From JAOTYV01 sp041557595 (GTDB lineage: Bacteria; Pseudomonadota; Alphaproteobacteria; UBA8366), in assembly GCA_041557595.1 (NCBI GenBank), contig JBFFGE010000030.1:1-31627 (forward strand): a stretch of 31,627 bases of DNA, read 5' to 3'. The position numbers and the translations under genes are program-made. A model generated the notes under the pieces. The model saw only the letters and a program-made list of their open reading frames with translations, made no database searches and was not told the origin of the DNA. Every line of letters begins with the position of its first letter. Position 1 is the stretch's first letter. Shown piece after piece: positions 21,801 through 29,962 of the stretch.

Positions 21801-22721
21801 ATGAAGGATCCCTATACCGTTCTGGGCGTTGAGCGCAGCGCCAGCCAAGACGCGATCAAGCGCGCCTATCACAAGCTTGCCAAGGCGTTGCATCCGGACG
21901 TCAACCCGAACGACAAGAGTGTGGAGCAGCGCTTCAAGGAAGTGTCGGCGGCCTACAATTTCCTGTCCGACAAGGAAAAGCGCGCCAAGTTCGACCGCGG
22001 CGAAATCGGCGCCGACGGGACGCCGCGCTATGAAAGCGCCTTTCATCGCGCCTATACCGGCGGCCAGGGACAGGGTGGTGGCCGGAGCGGAGGATTCGGC
22101 CACGATTTCGAGGATCTGTTTTCGGATCTTTTCGGGCAGGCGCGGCGGCAAAAAACCGCGCGGACCAGCCGGGTCAAGGGCCAGGATATCCAGTATTCCA
22201 TGGCAATTTCGCTCGAAGAGGCGGTCAAGGGCGTCAGCCGGCGCGTGAATCTGTTCGACGGCAAATCCATCGAGGTCCGCATTCCGCCCGGCACGGAGGA
22301 TGGCCAGGCATTGCGCCTGAAAGGCAAGGGTTCGGCCGGCTTCGGCGGCGCTGCCGCCGGCGACGCCTTCGTGACCGTGCAGGTGAAGCAGCACAAGTTT
22401 TTTCGTCCGGAAGGCAGGGACATCCATCTGAATGTGCCCGTGACCATCGATGAAGCGGTGTTGGGCGCCAAGATCAAGGTACCGACGGTCGACGGCGCCG
22501 TGTCGCTGACGATTCCCACCGGCGCGAATACCGGCCGGCGTCTCCGCCTCAAGGGCAAGGGCTTGCCCGCCAAGGGCGGCGGTGCGCGCGGCGATCAAAT
22601 CATCCACCTCGAAGTCATGCTGCCGGAGAAGATCGATGCTGATCTGAACCGGTTCTTCGAGGAATGGTCGAAACGGAACGCCTACGACGTGCGCAATAAG
22701 GCGGGTTTCGAAGACGGGTAG
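21801..22721 (+). CDS. Class B J-domain co-chaperone (CbpA/DnaJ-like)
   Basis: A 306-residue DnaJ-family protein. The J domain (1-70) holds the HPD motif at H31-D33, which stimulates the ATPase of DnaK. A Gly/Phe-rich linker (about 85-115: GGQGQGGGRSGGFG then DFEDLFSDLFG) follows. Two beta-sandwich substrate-binding domains (about 130-290) come next, with repeats of the IPPGTEDGQALRLKGKG and IPTGANTGRRLRLKGKG type. The CxxCxGxG zinc-finger domain of class A DnaJ is missing, so this is a CbpA/class B form. No dnaK is nearby. It starts 70 bases after the lipoprotein gene. It delivers unfolded protein to DnaK in the cytoplasm. Confidence 0.93.
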   Translation: MKDPYTVLGVERSASQDAIKRAYHKLAKALHPDVNPNDKSVEQRFKEVSAAYNFLSDKEKRAKFDRGEIGADGTPRYESAFHRAYTGGQGQGGGRSGGFGHDFEDLFSDLFGQARRQKTARTSRVKGQDIQYSMAISLEEAVKGVSRRVNLFDGKSIEVRIPPGTEDGQALRLKGKGSAGFGGAAAGDAFVTVQVKQHKFFRPEGRDIHLNVPVTIDEAVLGAKIKVPTVDGAVSLTIPTGANTGRRLRLKGKGLPAKGGGARGDQIIHLEVMLPEKIDADLNRFFEEWSKRNAYDVRNKAGFEDG

Positions 22722-22750
22722 GGCCCGCGTCCCCAGACAAGATTTTCACG

Positions 22751-22830
22751 GTCATTCCCGCAAAAGCGGAAAACCATATTCTCGGTATTTGCGGGATTCC
22801 CGCGCGGCGAATTGCGCCGTCCGGAATGAC
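22751..22830. repeat. Palindromic repeat related to 10037-10098
   Basis: The element begins GTCATTCC and ends GGAATGAC, so its termini are perfect inverted repeats. The inner TTCCCGC-like and GCGGGA-like segments resemble the element at 10037. The interior has diverged. It lies between the DnaJ-like gene and the convergent crotonase gene, where it may also help to end transcription. Confidence 0.65.
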
Positions 22831-22859
22831 ACAGCTTGGCGCCGGAAGCATTCAGCGAG

Positions 22860-23657
22860 TCACGTTCCCTTGAAAGCTGGCGGGCGTTTTTCGGCGAAGG
22901 CGGCCTGGCCTTCCTGATAGTCCGCGCTCTCGAAACACGCCTCGACGAGCTGCGCGCACAAATCCCGATCCTGCGCGGCCCGATCCTTTTCCAATTCGTT
23001 GACGATCAGTTTTGCCGCCCTCACCGAGAGCGGCGCGTTCGCGGCAACCTCGGCAGCGAGCGTGCGCGTATAGTCCTCCAGCGCTTCCGTCGCGACGACC
23101 TGATTGATCCAGCGCATGCGGTGCGCCTCCTCGGCTGAATAGAACCGCGCCGTGGCGAGGATTTCCTTCGCGAATTTCGCGCCCACATGCCGGACCAGCC
23201 GGGCGACGTCCTCGGCGATATAGCCGATGCCGAGCCTCGCCGGCGTGATCGCGAAACGCGCGCGGTCGGACGCGACCAGCAGATCGCATTCCATCGCGAC
23301 TTCCGCGCCGCCGCCGACGCAGACGCCGTCGATCATCGCGATCGTCAGTTTCGGGAAGCGTCGCATGGCGTCGAACGCGGCGGCGGCGGTTTCGTCGTAG
23401 CGTTGCCGGTCTTCCGGTGTCGCGCGCGTCGTTTTGAATTCGGAGATGTCCGCGCCCGCGCAGAACGCCTTGTCGCCGGCGCCCCGCACGATCACCGCCC
23501 GGGCTGCTGGATCGGCTGCCAGGTGGTCGAGCACGGCGGGCAGATCGCGCCACATGGCGAAGCTCATCGCGTTCCGCTTTTCCGGCTGGTTCAGGGTCAG
23601 CCAGCCGATGCCGTCGGAAATTTCCGCAACCAGGTGTTTCGTCCAGGGATGTGTCAT
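22860..23657 (-). CDS. Enoyl-CoA hydratase/isomerase family protein (crotonase)
   Basis: A 265-residue crotonase-fold protein. The oxyanion-hole segments are KRNAMSFAMWRDL, FCAGADISEF and GVCVGGGAEVAMECDLLVAS. The glutamate in GGGAE aligns with the first catalytic glutamate of enoyl-CoA hydratase. The second position, normally PE in the FGxPE segment, is alanine here (ITPARLGIGY). Hydratase activity with the usual two glutamates is therefore unlikely. Isomerase, decarboxylase or other acyl-CoA chemistry is possible. The C-terminal FAEKRPPAFKG is typical. The gene stands alone on the minus strand. It is divergent from the aldo/keto reductase operon across 232 bases. The acyl-CoA substrate is unknown. 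Confidence 0.9.
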   Translation of the reverse strand: MTHPWTKHLVAEISDGIGWLTLNQPEKRNAMSFAMWRDLPAVLDHLAADPAARAVIVRGAGDKAFCAGADISEFKTTRATPEDRQRYDETAAAAFDAMRRFPKLTIAMIDGVCVGGGAEVAMECDLLVASDRARFAITPARLGIGYIAEDVARLVRHVGAKFAKEILATARFYSAEEAHRMRWINQVVATEALEDYTRTLAAEVAANAPLSVRAAKLIVNELEKDRAAQDRDLCAQLVEACFESADYQEGQAAFAEKRPPAFKGT

Positions 23658-23780
23658 GATGTCTCCGCAATCGTTTCGGCCGATGGCATTCGTCGCGGCC
23701 AGGCGTTCGGGTAAACTAACGTACGCGCCGAAAGGCGGTCCAGTACGGCGACCGCGCCGGGAAGGGGCCAGAGCAGCGTA

Positions 23781-23882
23781 CGCCCATTTGGGCGCACAGA
23801 AGCTGTTCTATCTTTGTAGAATCGATCAACTTTTCTGCCTTTGATTGGTTCCAAGAAAATAGGGCAGGTTGATCTAGGGAGG
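23781..23882 (+). promoter_or_regulatory. Structured leader before the aldo/keto reductase gene
   Basis: The 232-base divergent gap holds a hairpin CGCCCA/TGGGCG (23781-23794) and a longer interrupted inverted repeat, GATCAAC (23824-23830) with GTTGATC (23868-23874). Inside it TGCC and GGCA can also pair. The right arm ends three bases before the GGGAGG Shine-Dalgarno sequence (about 23877-23882). This could be a leader control element or an operator. The rest of the gap shows nothing I can name. Confidence 0.4.
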
Positions 23883-23889
23883 ACTATTC

Positions 23890-24870
23890 TTGGAATACCG
23901 CAAATTCGGCCGAACGGGCCTCGAGGTTTCGAACCTGATATTCGGAGCGGGTAATGTCGGCGGCATCCTAATCGGCAAGGATGACGACACCAAACGCGCC
24001 GCGATCCGCGCCGCGCTCGATGGCGGCATCAACTGGATCGACACGGCGAGCCGCTATGGCGACGGCGTTTCGGAAAAGTCGCTGGGTTGGCTGCTGGCCG
24101 AAATCGACGATACGCCCTTCGTCTCTACCAAATTCAACCTCGACACGGTCCGGCTCGACGATATCGCGGAACAAATCGAGGAAAGCCTGCGGGACAGTCT
24201 GGCAAGGCTCGGCCGGGACTCGGTCGATCTGCTGCAACTTCACAACCGCATCGGGCCGGGGGTCGAGGGCCGGATGATCGGCGTCGACCATATCCTGGGC
24301 AAGGGGGGCGTTGCCGACGCGCTCGAACGGCTGCGCGATGAGGGGCTGTTCCGTTTCATGGGCATCACCGCGCTCGGCGATACCGCATGCTGCCGGCAGG
24401 TGGTCGAAAGCGGCCGCTTCGATTCGGCGCAAATCTATTACAATCTGCTCAATCCCAGCGCCGGCCGGCCGGTGCCCGCCGGCTGGGCCGCACAAAATTT
24501 CGATCGCTTGATCGATGTTTGCCATGACAACGGCGTCGCCGTCATTGTCATCCGGCCTTTCGCCGCGGGCGTCATCGCCACCGACCAGCGCACCGGGCGC
24601 GAGAGCGTCCTGACGACCGGCACCGATATCGCCTCGGAGGAACGCCATGCCCGCGCCGTGTTCGACGCGCTCGGCAACGCGTACGGCACCCGCGCCCAGA
24701 CGGCGCTCCGCTTCGTGCTCGCCAACCCGAAGATCTCCTGCATCGACGTAGGCATCGGCGAGTTGAGCCACATCGACGAGGCGCTCGGCGCGGCCGCGTT
24801 GGGGCCGTTGCCGGAGGACGCGCTACGCCGCCTGGACGCGCTGTATGCGTCGAATTTCGGAGAGCCTTGA
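23890..24870 (+). CDS. Aldo/keto reductase
   Basis: A 326-residue (alpha/beta)8 NADPH-dependent oxidoreductase of the AKR superfamily. The catalytic tetrad is present: D51 and Y56 in DTASRYGDG, K81 in VSTKF and H118 in LLQLHNR. The beginning MEYRKFGRTGLEVSNLIFG is typical. The start codon is TTG at 23890, supported by a strong Shine-Dalgarno sequence (GGGAGG) eight bases before it and by the family N-terminus starting there; an ATG is not available nearby. It is the first gene of the plus-strand run that includes the creatinase-like protein and the ABC importer, and the next gene begins 61 bases later. The group resembles galactose- or L-fucose-dehydrogenase-like AKRs, but the substrate is not clear. 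Confidence 0.92.
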   Translation: MEYRKFGRTGLEVSNLIFGAGNVGGILIGKDDDTKRAAIRAALDGGINWIDTASRYGDGVSEKSLGWLLAEIDDTPFVSTKFNLDTVRLDDIAEQIEESLRDSLARLGRDSVDLLQLHNRIGPGVEGRMIGVDHILGKGGVADALERLRDEGLFRFMGITALGDTACCRQVVESGRFDSAQIYYNLLNPSAGRPVPAGWAAQNFDRLIDVCHDNGVAVIVIRPFAAGVIATDQRTGRESVLTTGTDIASEERHARAVFDALGNAYGTRAQTALRFVLANPKISCIDVGIGELSHIDEALGAAALGPLPEDALRRLDALYASNFGEP

Positions 24871-24931
24871 AGGCAACAATGTGTGATGCAACGACCTAAT
24901 GCCGCCGGGAAGGCGGGGAAGGACGATCGCA

Positions 24932-26065
24932 ATGCCAAAGAAAAAGCGCGACATCATAGCGAATATCGACCGGTTGAACGCCCATATGGACGAAAACGAT
25001 TTGGACGCGGTGGTCGCCCGGTCGGGGCGCAACTTCACCTATCTCGCCGGGTTCGCCTATCCGGGCACCCTGGCGCGGCTGCTCGACCTGCCGGATTCGG
25101 ATCGCGGCGTCATGGTGCTGTGGCCGCGCGAGGGCGAGCCGATGCTGATCGTCAACCTGACCGCGGCCGGGCTGGCCGAACGCGATTCCTGGATCGACCG
25201 CCAGGAACAGTACGAGGGCTATCTCGAATCGCCCTATGCCTGCCTCGCCCGGGTGTTGCGGGAAAGCGGTCTCGCGAAGGCGCGCATCGGGTTCGAGAAG
25301 GACTACGTCAGCGCGCGCGACTGGGAATTGCTGACGACGGAAAATCCCGGCATGGCGATGGTCGACTGCACCGCGATGATGGACGAGGTGCGCTGGATCA
25401 AGACGAAGCCGGAGATCGCGCTCCTGAAAACGGCGGCGGATTTGCTCGACGATGTCTATCTCGACGTCTTCCCGCAGCTGCGTGTCGGCGATACCGAAAT
25501 GCACGCGCATGCGCTGACGATTGCCGGGTGTCTGGAGCGCGGTTTCAACTGGGCGCATGGCATCCTGCATTCGAGTTCGAATACGATTCCCTATGCGGGC
25601 GAAAGCCGGGTGGTGTTTCAGCCGGGCGACGTCATGCGCACCGATTACGTGGCCTATCTGGACGGCTATCCGGGACATCAGTCGCGCAACGTGGTGTTCG
25701 GCGAGCCGACCGCGCAGCAGACGAAGGAATATGTGTCGATCCGCGACACCTACCGCGCGGCGATCGACCAGTGCCGCGCCGGGGCCCGGGTCGGCGATAT
25801 CTACGACACCACCGTCAACGCGTTTCACGCCGATGGCTGGAAGTTCGCCTCCCTGCTGATCGGCCACGGCGTCGGCGCCTGGTGGCACCAGCAGGAACCG
25901 ATCCTGCGCCGCGACAGCGACATCGTGCTCGAAGAAGGCATGGTGCTGGCGCTGGAGCCGCATATCGGCCACTGGCACATCCAGGACATGATCGAAGTGC
26001 GCAAGGGCGCGCCAAGATTGCTGTCGGACAAGTTTTCGACCGACGAACCGCTTGTGGTGGGGTAA
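24932..26065 (+). CDS. Creatinase/prolidase-like M24 protein with altered metal site
   Basis: A 377-residue protein with the two-domain layout of creatinase, prolidase and aminopeptidase P: an N-terminal domain (about 1-150) and a C-terminal pita-bread domain (about 160-360). Of the five dinuclear-metal ligands, D238, H312 (GHGVG) and E342 (LEPHIG) can be found. The second aspartate is H249 (GYPGHQSRN), and the last glutamate is Q351 (HIQDM). Metal-dependent peptidase activity is therefore doubtful. Creatinase is a metal-free member and is a better model, with C-N hydrolysis of a guanidino or amidino compound as one guess. The start at 24932 has GGAAGGA nine bases before it. The ABC importer follows after 123 bases. 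Confidence 0.82.
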   Translation: MPKKKRDIIANIDRLNAHMDENDLDAVVARSGRNFTYLAGFAYPGTLARLLDLPDSDRGVMVLWPREGEPMLIVNLTAAGLAERDSWIDRQEQYEGYLESPYACLARVLRESGLAKARIGFEKDYVSARDWELLTTENPGMAMVDCTAMMDEVRWIKTKPEIALLKTAADLLDDVYLDVFPQLRVGDTEMHAHALTIAGCLERGFNWAHGILHSSSNTIPYAGESRVVFQPGDVMRTDYVAYLDGYPGHQSRNVVFGEPTAQQTKEYVSIRDTYRAAIDQCRAGARVGDIYDTTVNAFHADGWKFASLLIGHGVGAWWHQQEPILRRDSDIVLEEGMVLALEPHIGHWHIQDMIEVRKGAPRLLSDKFSTDEPLVVG

Positions 26066-26188
26066 TGCCGGAACGACGACGAAACTGACAAGCGTTCGGT
26101 TGTGATTTACCATCGCCGATGCCGGTCCTGAATTGGCAAGCCGAAGAAGGCGTCCTGCGGATCGGTGGCGAACAGGGAGAATACGAAA

Positions 26189-27211
26189 ATGAAAAAGATG
26201 ACCTTGCACATGGTGGCGGCGTTCGCCGCGACGGTACTGTTGTCCGTCTCACCCGCCCGCGCGGCGGTGACACTCGAAATGGCGTATATGCCGATTGTCC
26301 CCTGCAGCCAGCTTTTCGTCATGGAGGGCATGGGCTGGACCAAGAAGGCGGGCATCAACCTCAAACTCACGCGGTTCCCCAACGGTCCCGCGATCGTTCA
26401 GGCGATTGCGTCCGGCAAGATGGACGCCATGTGCTTCGGCATCGGCCCGGCCATGGTGACGCGCGGCAAGGGCATTAAGCTCAAAGTCATCGCGGCCGGC
26501 ATCGTCAATCAGATCGCGGTGATCGCCCAGGGCGATCTCGTCGACTATTTCGCCAAGCACAAGGACGGCAAGGCGGCGCTGATGGCGTTCGCCAAGGACA
26601 AGGGCCGCAAGGCGAAGATCGCCAGTTTTCCCAAGGGCTCGGTGCCCGACACCGTGACCCGGCACTGGCTGTTGCGGTCGCTCGGCATGCAGTTGGGCGA
26701 TGTGGAACTGATCGGCATGGGCGCGTCGCGGGTGCAACAGGCGCTGCTGTCGCGGTCGGTCGACGCGGCCGGCATCCTCGAGCCGATCCTGACCATCGTC
26801 GAGAGCAAGCTCAAGGGCGCGAAGGTGATCGCGCGGGCGACCGACATGATGAACGGCCAGCCGGGATCGACCATCGCCGCGCGGGAAAACGTCATCGCCA
26901 CGCAGCGCGCCGCGTTGGTCAAACTGGTCGAACTTCACATCAGGGCGACCGAATTGCTGAAGAAGGATCCGGCGGCGGCGGCGCCGCATGTGAAGAACTT
27001 CGTCGCCAAGGGGCTGATCGATGTGGGCACGATCCAGAAATCGCTCAGTTCGCCGTCCTCCAATTTCGAGGCCGACCCGAACAAGATCCTGAAGCAAACC
27101 AAATACATGCATGACTTCCAGAAAAGCGAGAAGATCAAGACCAAGGTGTCGGTCGACGGCCTGTTCGATTTGAGCATCTACCGGGACGCCGCGAAGAACC
27201 TGGGTAAATAG
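26189..27211 (+). CDS. NitT/TauT-type ABC transporter substrate-binding protein
   Basis: A 340-residue periplasmic binding protein. The signal peptide MKKMTLHMVAAFAATVLLSV ends near PARA (about residue 25). The mature part has the NMT1/SsuA-like order: YMPIVPCSQLFVMEGMGW, INLKLTRFPNGPAIVQAIASGKMDAMCFGIGPAM, then the hinge and second lobe. This family binds sulfonates, nitrate, pyrimidine precursors or aromatic acids. Two cysteines lie in the ligand-cleft region, which is unusual but not diagnostic. The start at 26189 has GGGAGA about nine bases upstream and gives a clean signal peptide. The permease gene starts 28 bases after its stop. Confidence 0.9.
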   Translation: MKKMTLHMVAAFAATVLLSVSPARAAVTLEMAYMPIVPCSQLFVMEGMGWTKKAGINLKLTRFPNGPAIVQAIASGKMDAMCFGIGPAMVTRGKGIKLKVIAAGIVNQIAVIAQGDLVDYFAKHKDGKAALMAFAKDKGRKAKIASFPKGSVPDTVTRHWLLRSLGMQLGDVELIGMGASRVQQALLSRSVDAAGILEPILTIVESKLKGAKVIARATDMMNGQPGSTIAARENVIATQRAALVKLVELHIRATELLKKDPAAAAPHVKNFVAKGLIDVGTIQKSLSSPSSNFEADPNKILKQTKYMHDFQKSEKIKTKVSVDGLFDLSIYRDAAKNLGK

Positions 27212-27239
27212 CGGAAAGGACGTTCGGGAGCCGGGTATC

Positions 27240-27992
27240 GTGAAACCGATTACGCGCTACGCGCTGTCGGCCGCCGGGCTCGCCGGGTTCCTGCTGCTGT
27301 GGGAAGGGCTCGGCCGGAGCGGCTTGATCGAGACCCATCTGCTGCCGCCGCCCAGCACCATCCCGCCCGCGCTGATGTCGGAAATCCGCGAGGGGTTCTG
27401 GCAGGTCATGGTGTGGTCGAGCCTGCGGCACTACACCATCGGCTTCGTGCTGGGGTCGGTGCTCGGCGTGACGTTGGGAGTGGCGGTCGCGCTGTTCCCG
27501 CGGGTCGAGGCCTCGCAGGCGTGGCTCGCCCGGGTTTTGCGGCCGATCCCGCCGCTCGCCTGGATACCCTTCGCGATCATCTGGTTCGGCATCTCCGAAA
27601 CGGCGGCCGCGTTCATCATCTCGATCGGCATCTTCTGGATCAATTACTTCACCGCGATGGCTGCGGTGCAGGCGGTCGACAAGGACCTCATCGAAGTCGC
27701 CCGCGCCTTCGGCCACCGCAGCTTCCCGGCGCTTTTGGGCAAGGTAATCCTGCCCGGCGCGGCGCCCGGAATCCTGAGCGGGCTGCGCGCCGGGCTCGGT
27801 CAGGGCTGGATGACGGTGGTCGCAGCGGAGCTGTTCGGCATTCAGGGTATCGGCCAGCGCATGATCGAGGCGTCGGGCCTGCTCGCTACCGATATCGTTA
27901 TTCTCTACATGTTCTCGATCGCGCTGCTCTATGGCGTCAGCGATTACATTTTCGTCCGCATTCAGGACAGGGTGCTGGCATGGCAAAGGTGA
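27240..27992 (+). CDS. NitT/TauT-type ABC transporter permease
   Basis: A 250-residue inner-membrane permease with about six membrane helices. The cytoplasmic EAA loop reads EVARAFGHRSFPALLGKVILPGAAPGI (about residues 150-177), which docks the ATPase. RPIPPLAWIPFAIIWFG is the family signature of SsuC/TauC-like permeases. The start is GTG at 27240 with GGGAG about eight bases upstream. Its last 13 bases overlap the start of the ATPase gene, so the two are translated together. Length is normal for the family. Confidence 0.93.
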   Translation: MKPITRYALSAAGLAGFLLLWEGLGRSGLIETHLLPPPSTIPPALMSEIREGFWQVMVWSSLRHYTIGFVLGSVLGVTLGVAVALFPRVEASQAWLARVLRPIPPLAWIPFAIIWFGISETAAAFIISIGIFWINYFTAMAAVQAVDKDLIEVARAFGHRSFPALLGKVILPGAAPGILSGLRAGLGQGWMTVVAAELFGIQGIGQRMIEASGLLATDIVILYMFSIALLYGVSDYIFVRIQDRVLAWQR

Positions 27993-28750
27993 TCGAGACC
28001 CGCGACCTGGCGGTTTCGTTCGGCGGCGCAGGCGAGGCGGGCATCGTCTTTCGGCATCTGAACATCGCAGTCGAACAGGGCGAATTCGTGACCCTGGTCG
28101 GCGTTTCCGGCGCCGGCAAGTCGACTCTGCTGCGCGTCATCGCCGACCTCATTCCACCGCACGAAGGCTCGGTCACGGTCGAGACGCCGCCGGACCCGAC
28201 GCGCCGCCCGATCGCCATGGTGTTTCAGGCGGCGCTGCTGATGCCATGGCGCACGGTGGCGGACAACATCACGCTTGGACTCGAAGGCATCGACGTGCCG
28301 GATGCGGTGCGGGCCGAGCGGGTCGCGCGAACGCTCGACCTGGTCGGTCTGTCGGAGTATGGCGACCGGTGGCCCTACCAGCTTTCCGGCGGTCAGCGGC
28401 AGCGCATCGGCATCGCGCGCGCGCTCGCCGTTGAGCCGGATATCCTGCTAATGGATGAGCCGTTCGGCGCGCTCGATGCGATTACCCGCACCGCGCTGCA
28501 GGACGAATTGCTGCGCATCTGGCGCGAGACCGGCAAGTCGATCCTGTTCGTCACCCATGACATCGAGGAAGCGGTCTATCTCGGCGATCGCGTTTTGTTG
28601 CTGGGCGACAAGCCGGCGCGTATCGTCAACGAATACCGCGTCGATATCGACCGCGCCCAGCGCCGCGAAAGCGCGGTGTTCCTGCGCATGGTGGAGACGG
28701 TGCGTGGCGGGTTGTCGGACGCGATGGCGATCGACAACGGCGCCGGCTGA
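27980..28750 (+). CDS. NitT/TauT-type ABC transporter ATPase
   Basis: A 256-residue ATP-binding subunit. Walker A is GVSGAGKST (41-49), the Q-loop is VFQAALLMPW, the signature is LSGGQRQRIG, Walker B is ILLMDEPFGALD and the switch histidine is in VTHDIEE. These match SsuB/TauB/NrtD-type subunits. Start ATG 27980 lies inside the permease gene end. The frame is open far upstream in shadow of the permease, but homology begins here. With the binding protein and permease it completes a three-gene importer. Confidence 0.95.
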   Translation: MAKVIETRDLAVSFGGAGEAGIVFRHLNIAVEQGEFVTLVGVSGAGKSTLLRVIADLIPPHEGSVTVETPPDPTRRPIAMVFQAALLMPWRTVADNITLGLEGIDVPDAVRAERVARTLDLVGLSEYGDRWPYQLSGGQRQRIGIARALAVEPDILLMDEPFGALDAITRTALQDELLRIWRETGKSILFVTHDIEEAVYLGDRVLLLGDKPARIVNEYRVDIDRAQRRESAVFLRMVETVRGGLSDAMAIDNGAG

Positions 28751-28783
28751 CGCGCGGTTCGCGCGCGGCAAAGGAGAGTTGCA

Positions 28784-29944
28784 ATGGCGATACACCTGGA
28801 CAAACGGCCGATCTTCGTCACCGGATCGGAACGCTCGGGCACGACGTTGATCATGACGATCCTGGGCGTTCACCCGAACATCGCGGTGCCCGAGGTGACC
28901 TGGTACTACCCGCGTTTCCGGCCCTATCTGTTCACCTATGGCGACCTGTCGGACCCGGCCAACTTCCGCGCGTTGTCGGATGAAATGGCCTACGGGCTGC
29001 GCAAGCAATTCTTCGGCATGGACGTGAACCCGGCGACTTTCGGCGAGGAAATCGCGGCCCGCGCCGCCGCGCGCGAAACGAGTTTTGCCGGGGTGTTCAG
29101 CGCCATGCTCGACCGCTACGCGGAAGATGTCGGCAAGCCGCGCTGGGGTGAGAAGACACCCTACAACCTGTTCTACATCGAAGCGATATTGCAGGATTTT
29201 CCGAATGCACAATTCGTCTTCATCACCCGCGACGGGCGGGACGTGTGCGGCGAGTTCCTCGACGCGTCGTTCGGACCGATGACCCTCTATACCGCGGCCG
29301 AGCTGTGGCACATGGGCCAACAGGCGGTCAAACCGTGGCGGGCGACGCTGTCCGACGATCAGTGGTTCGACATCAATTACGAGGACTTCGTGCGCGATCC
29401 GGTGCCGGGGCTGAAGCGGTTGTGCGATTTTCTGGGCGAGCCCTACACGGACGACTTGCTGGCGTTCCACACCACGCCGGTCGCGCAGGGGCGGGGGCGG
29501 ACCAAGGACAACGCGGCGGTGGCGCATCCGATTTCGGATAAATATGTTGGCCTCTACAAGGACCAGCTCAGCCTTCGCGACCAGCGCATCATGGCCTGGG
29601 TCGCCGGCGACTCTTTGCGTGCGCTGGGCTACGAAGACATTTTGGAACCGCTCGAACTGACGCCGGAACAGGTGGCGTTCTACGAGGAAATGGACGGCCG
29701 CTATCGCGCCGTCAATCTGGAGGCGCCGGGCGGCTGGATCGTCTTCGAAAGCTATAACGACTGGCTCATCGATCGCCGCGAGGCGCGGCGACAGACCGGG
29801 TTGTGGACGGACTATCCCGACCCCGCGCCGTTCCCGCTCGGCACCAAATACGAGGAAACGCTCACCGGCATGCGCGCGCACCGGAAATGGAAGGAACACT
29901 TCGCGGTCAAGCGCGACTACTCGGCCAGCCGGTCGGTGCTGTGA
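28784..29944 (+). CDS. Sulfotransferase family protein
   Basis: A 386-residue PAPS-dependent sulfotransferase-fold protein. The 5'-phosphosulfate loop is GSERSGTT (14-21). The 3'-phosphate-binding segment ITRDGRDVCGEFLDASF follows at about residue 145, and INYEDFVRDP is the typical strand after it. It would transfer a sulfuryl group from PAPS to a hydroxyl or amine acceptor, though some family members in bacteria have no shown activity. It is longer than the usual 280-300 residues because of a C-terminal extension of about 90 residues (EMDGRYRAVN ... RDYSASRSVL). The Shine-Dalgarno sequence (AAGGAGAG) is strong. It begins 33 bases after the ATPase gene, so it is probably co-transcribed with the importer, an unusual neighbourhood. 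Confidence 0.87.
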   Translation: MAIHLDKRPIFVTGSERSGTTLIMTILGVHPNIAVPEVTWYYPRFRPYLFTYGDLSDPANFRALSDEMAYGLRKQFFGMDVNPATFGEEIAARAAARETSFAGVFSAMLDRYAEDVGKPRWGEKTPYNLFYIEAILQDFPNAQFVFITRDGRDVCGEFLDASFGPMTLYTAAELWHMGQQAVKPWRATLSDDQWFDINYEDFVRDPVPGLKRLCDFLGEPYTDDLLAFHTTPVAQGRGRTKDNAAVAHPISDKYVGLYKDQLSLRDQRIMAWVAGDSLRALGYEDILEPLELTPEQVAFYEEMDGRYRAVNLEAPGGWIVFESYNDWLIDRREARRQTGLWTDYPDPAPFPLGTKYEETLTGMRAHRKWKEHFAVKRDYSASRSVL

Positions 29945-29962
29945 CGAGGGGATGGCATCCGA

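Noticed and set aside
23654..23854. Small minus-strand frame (66 codons) in the gap before the aldo/keto reductase
   Set aside because: No Shine-Dalgarno sequence, no recognisable pattern, and it crosses the structured leader.
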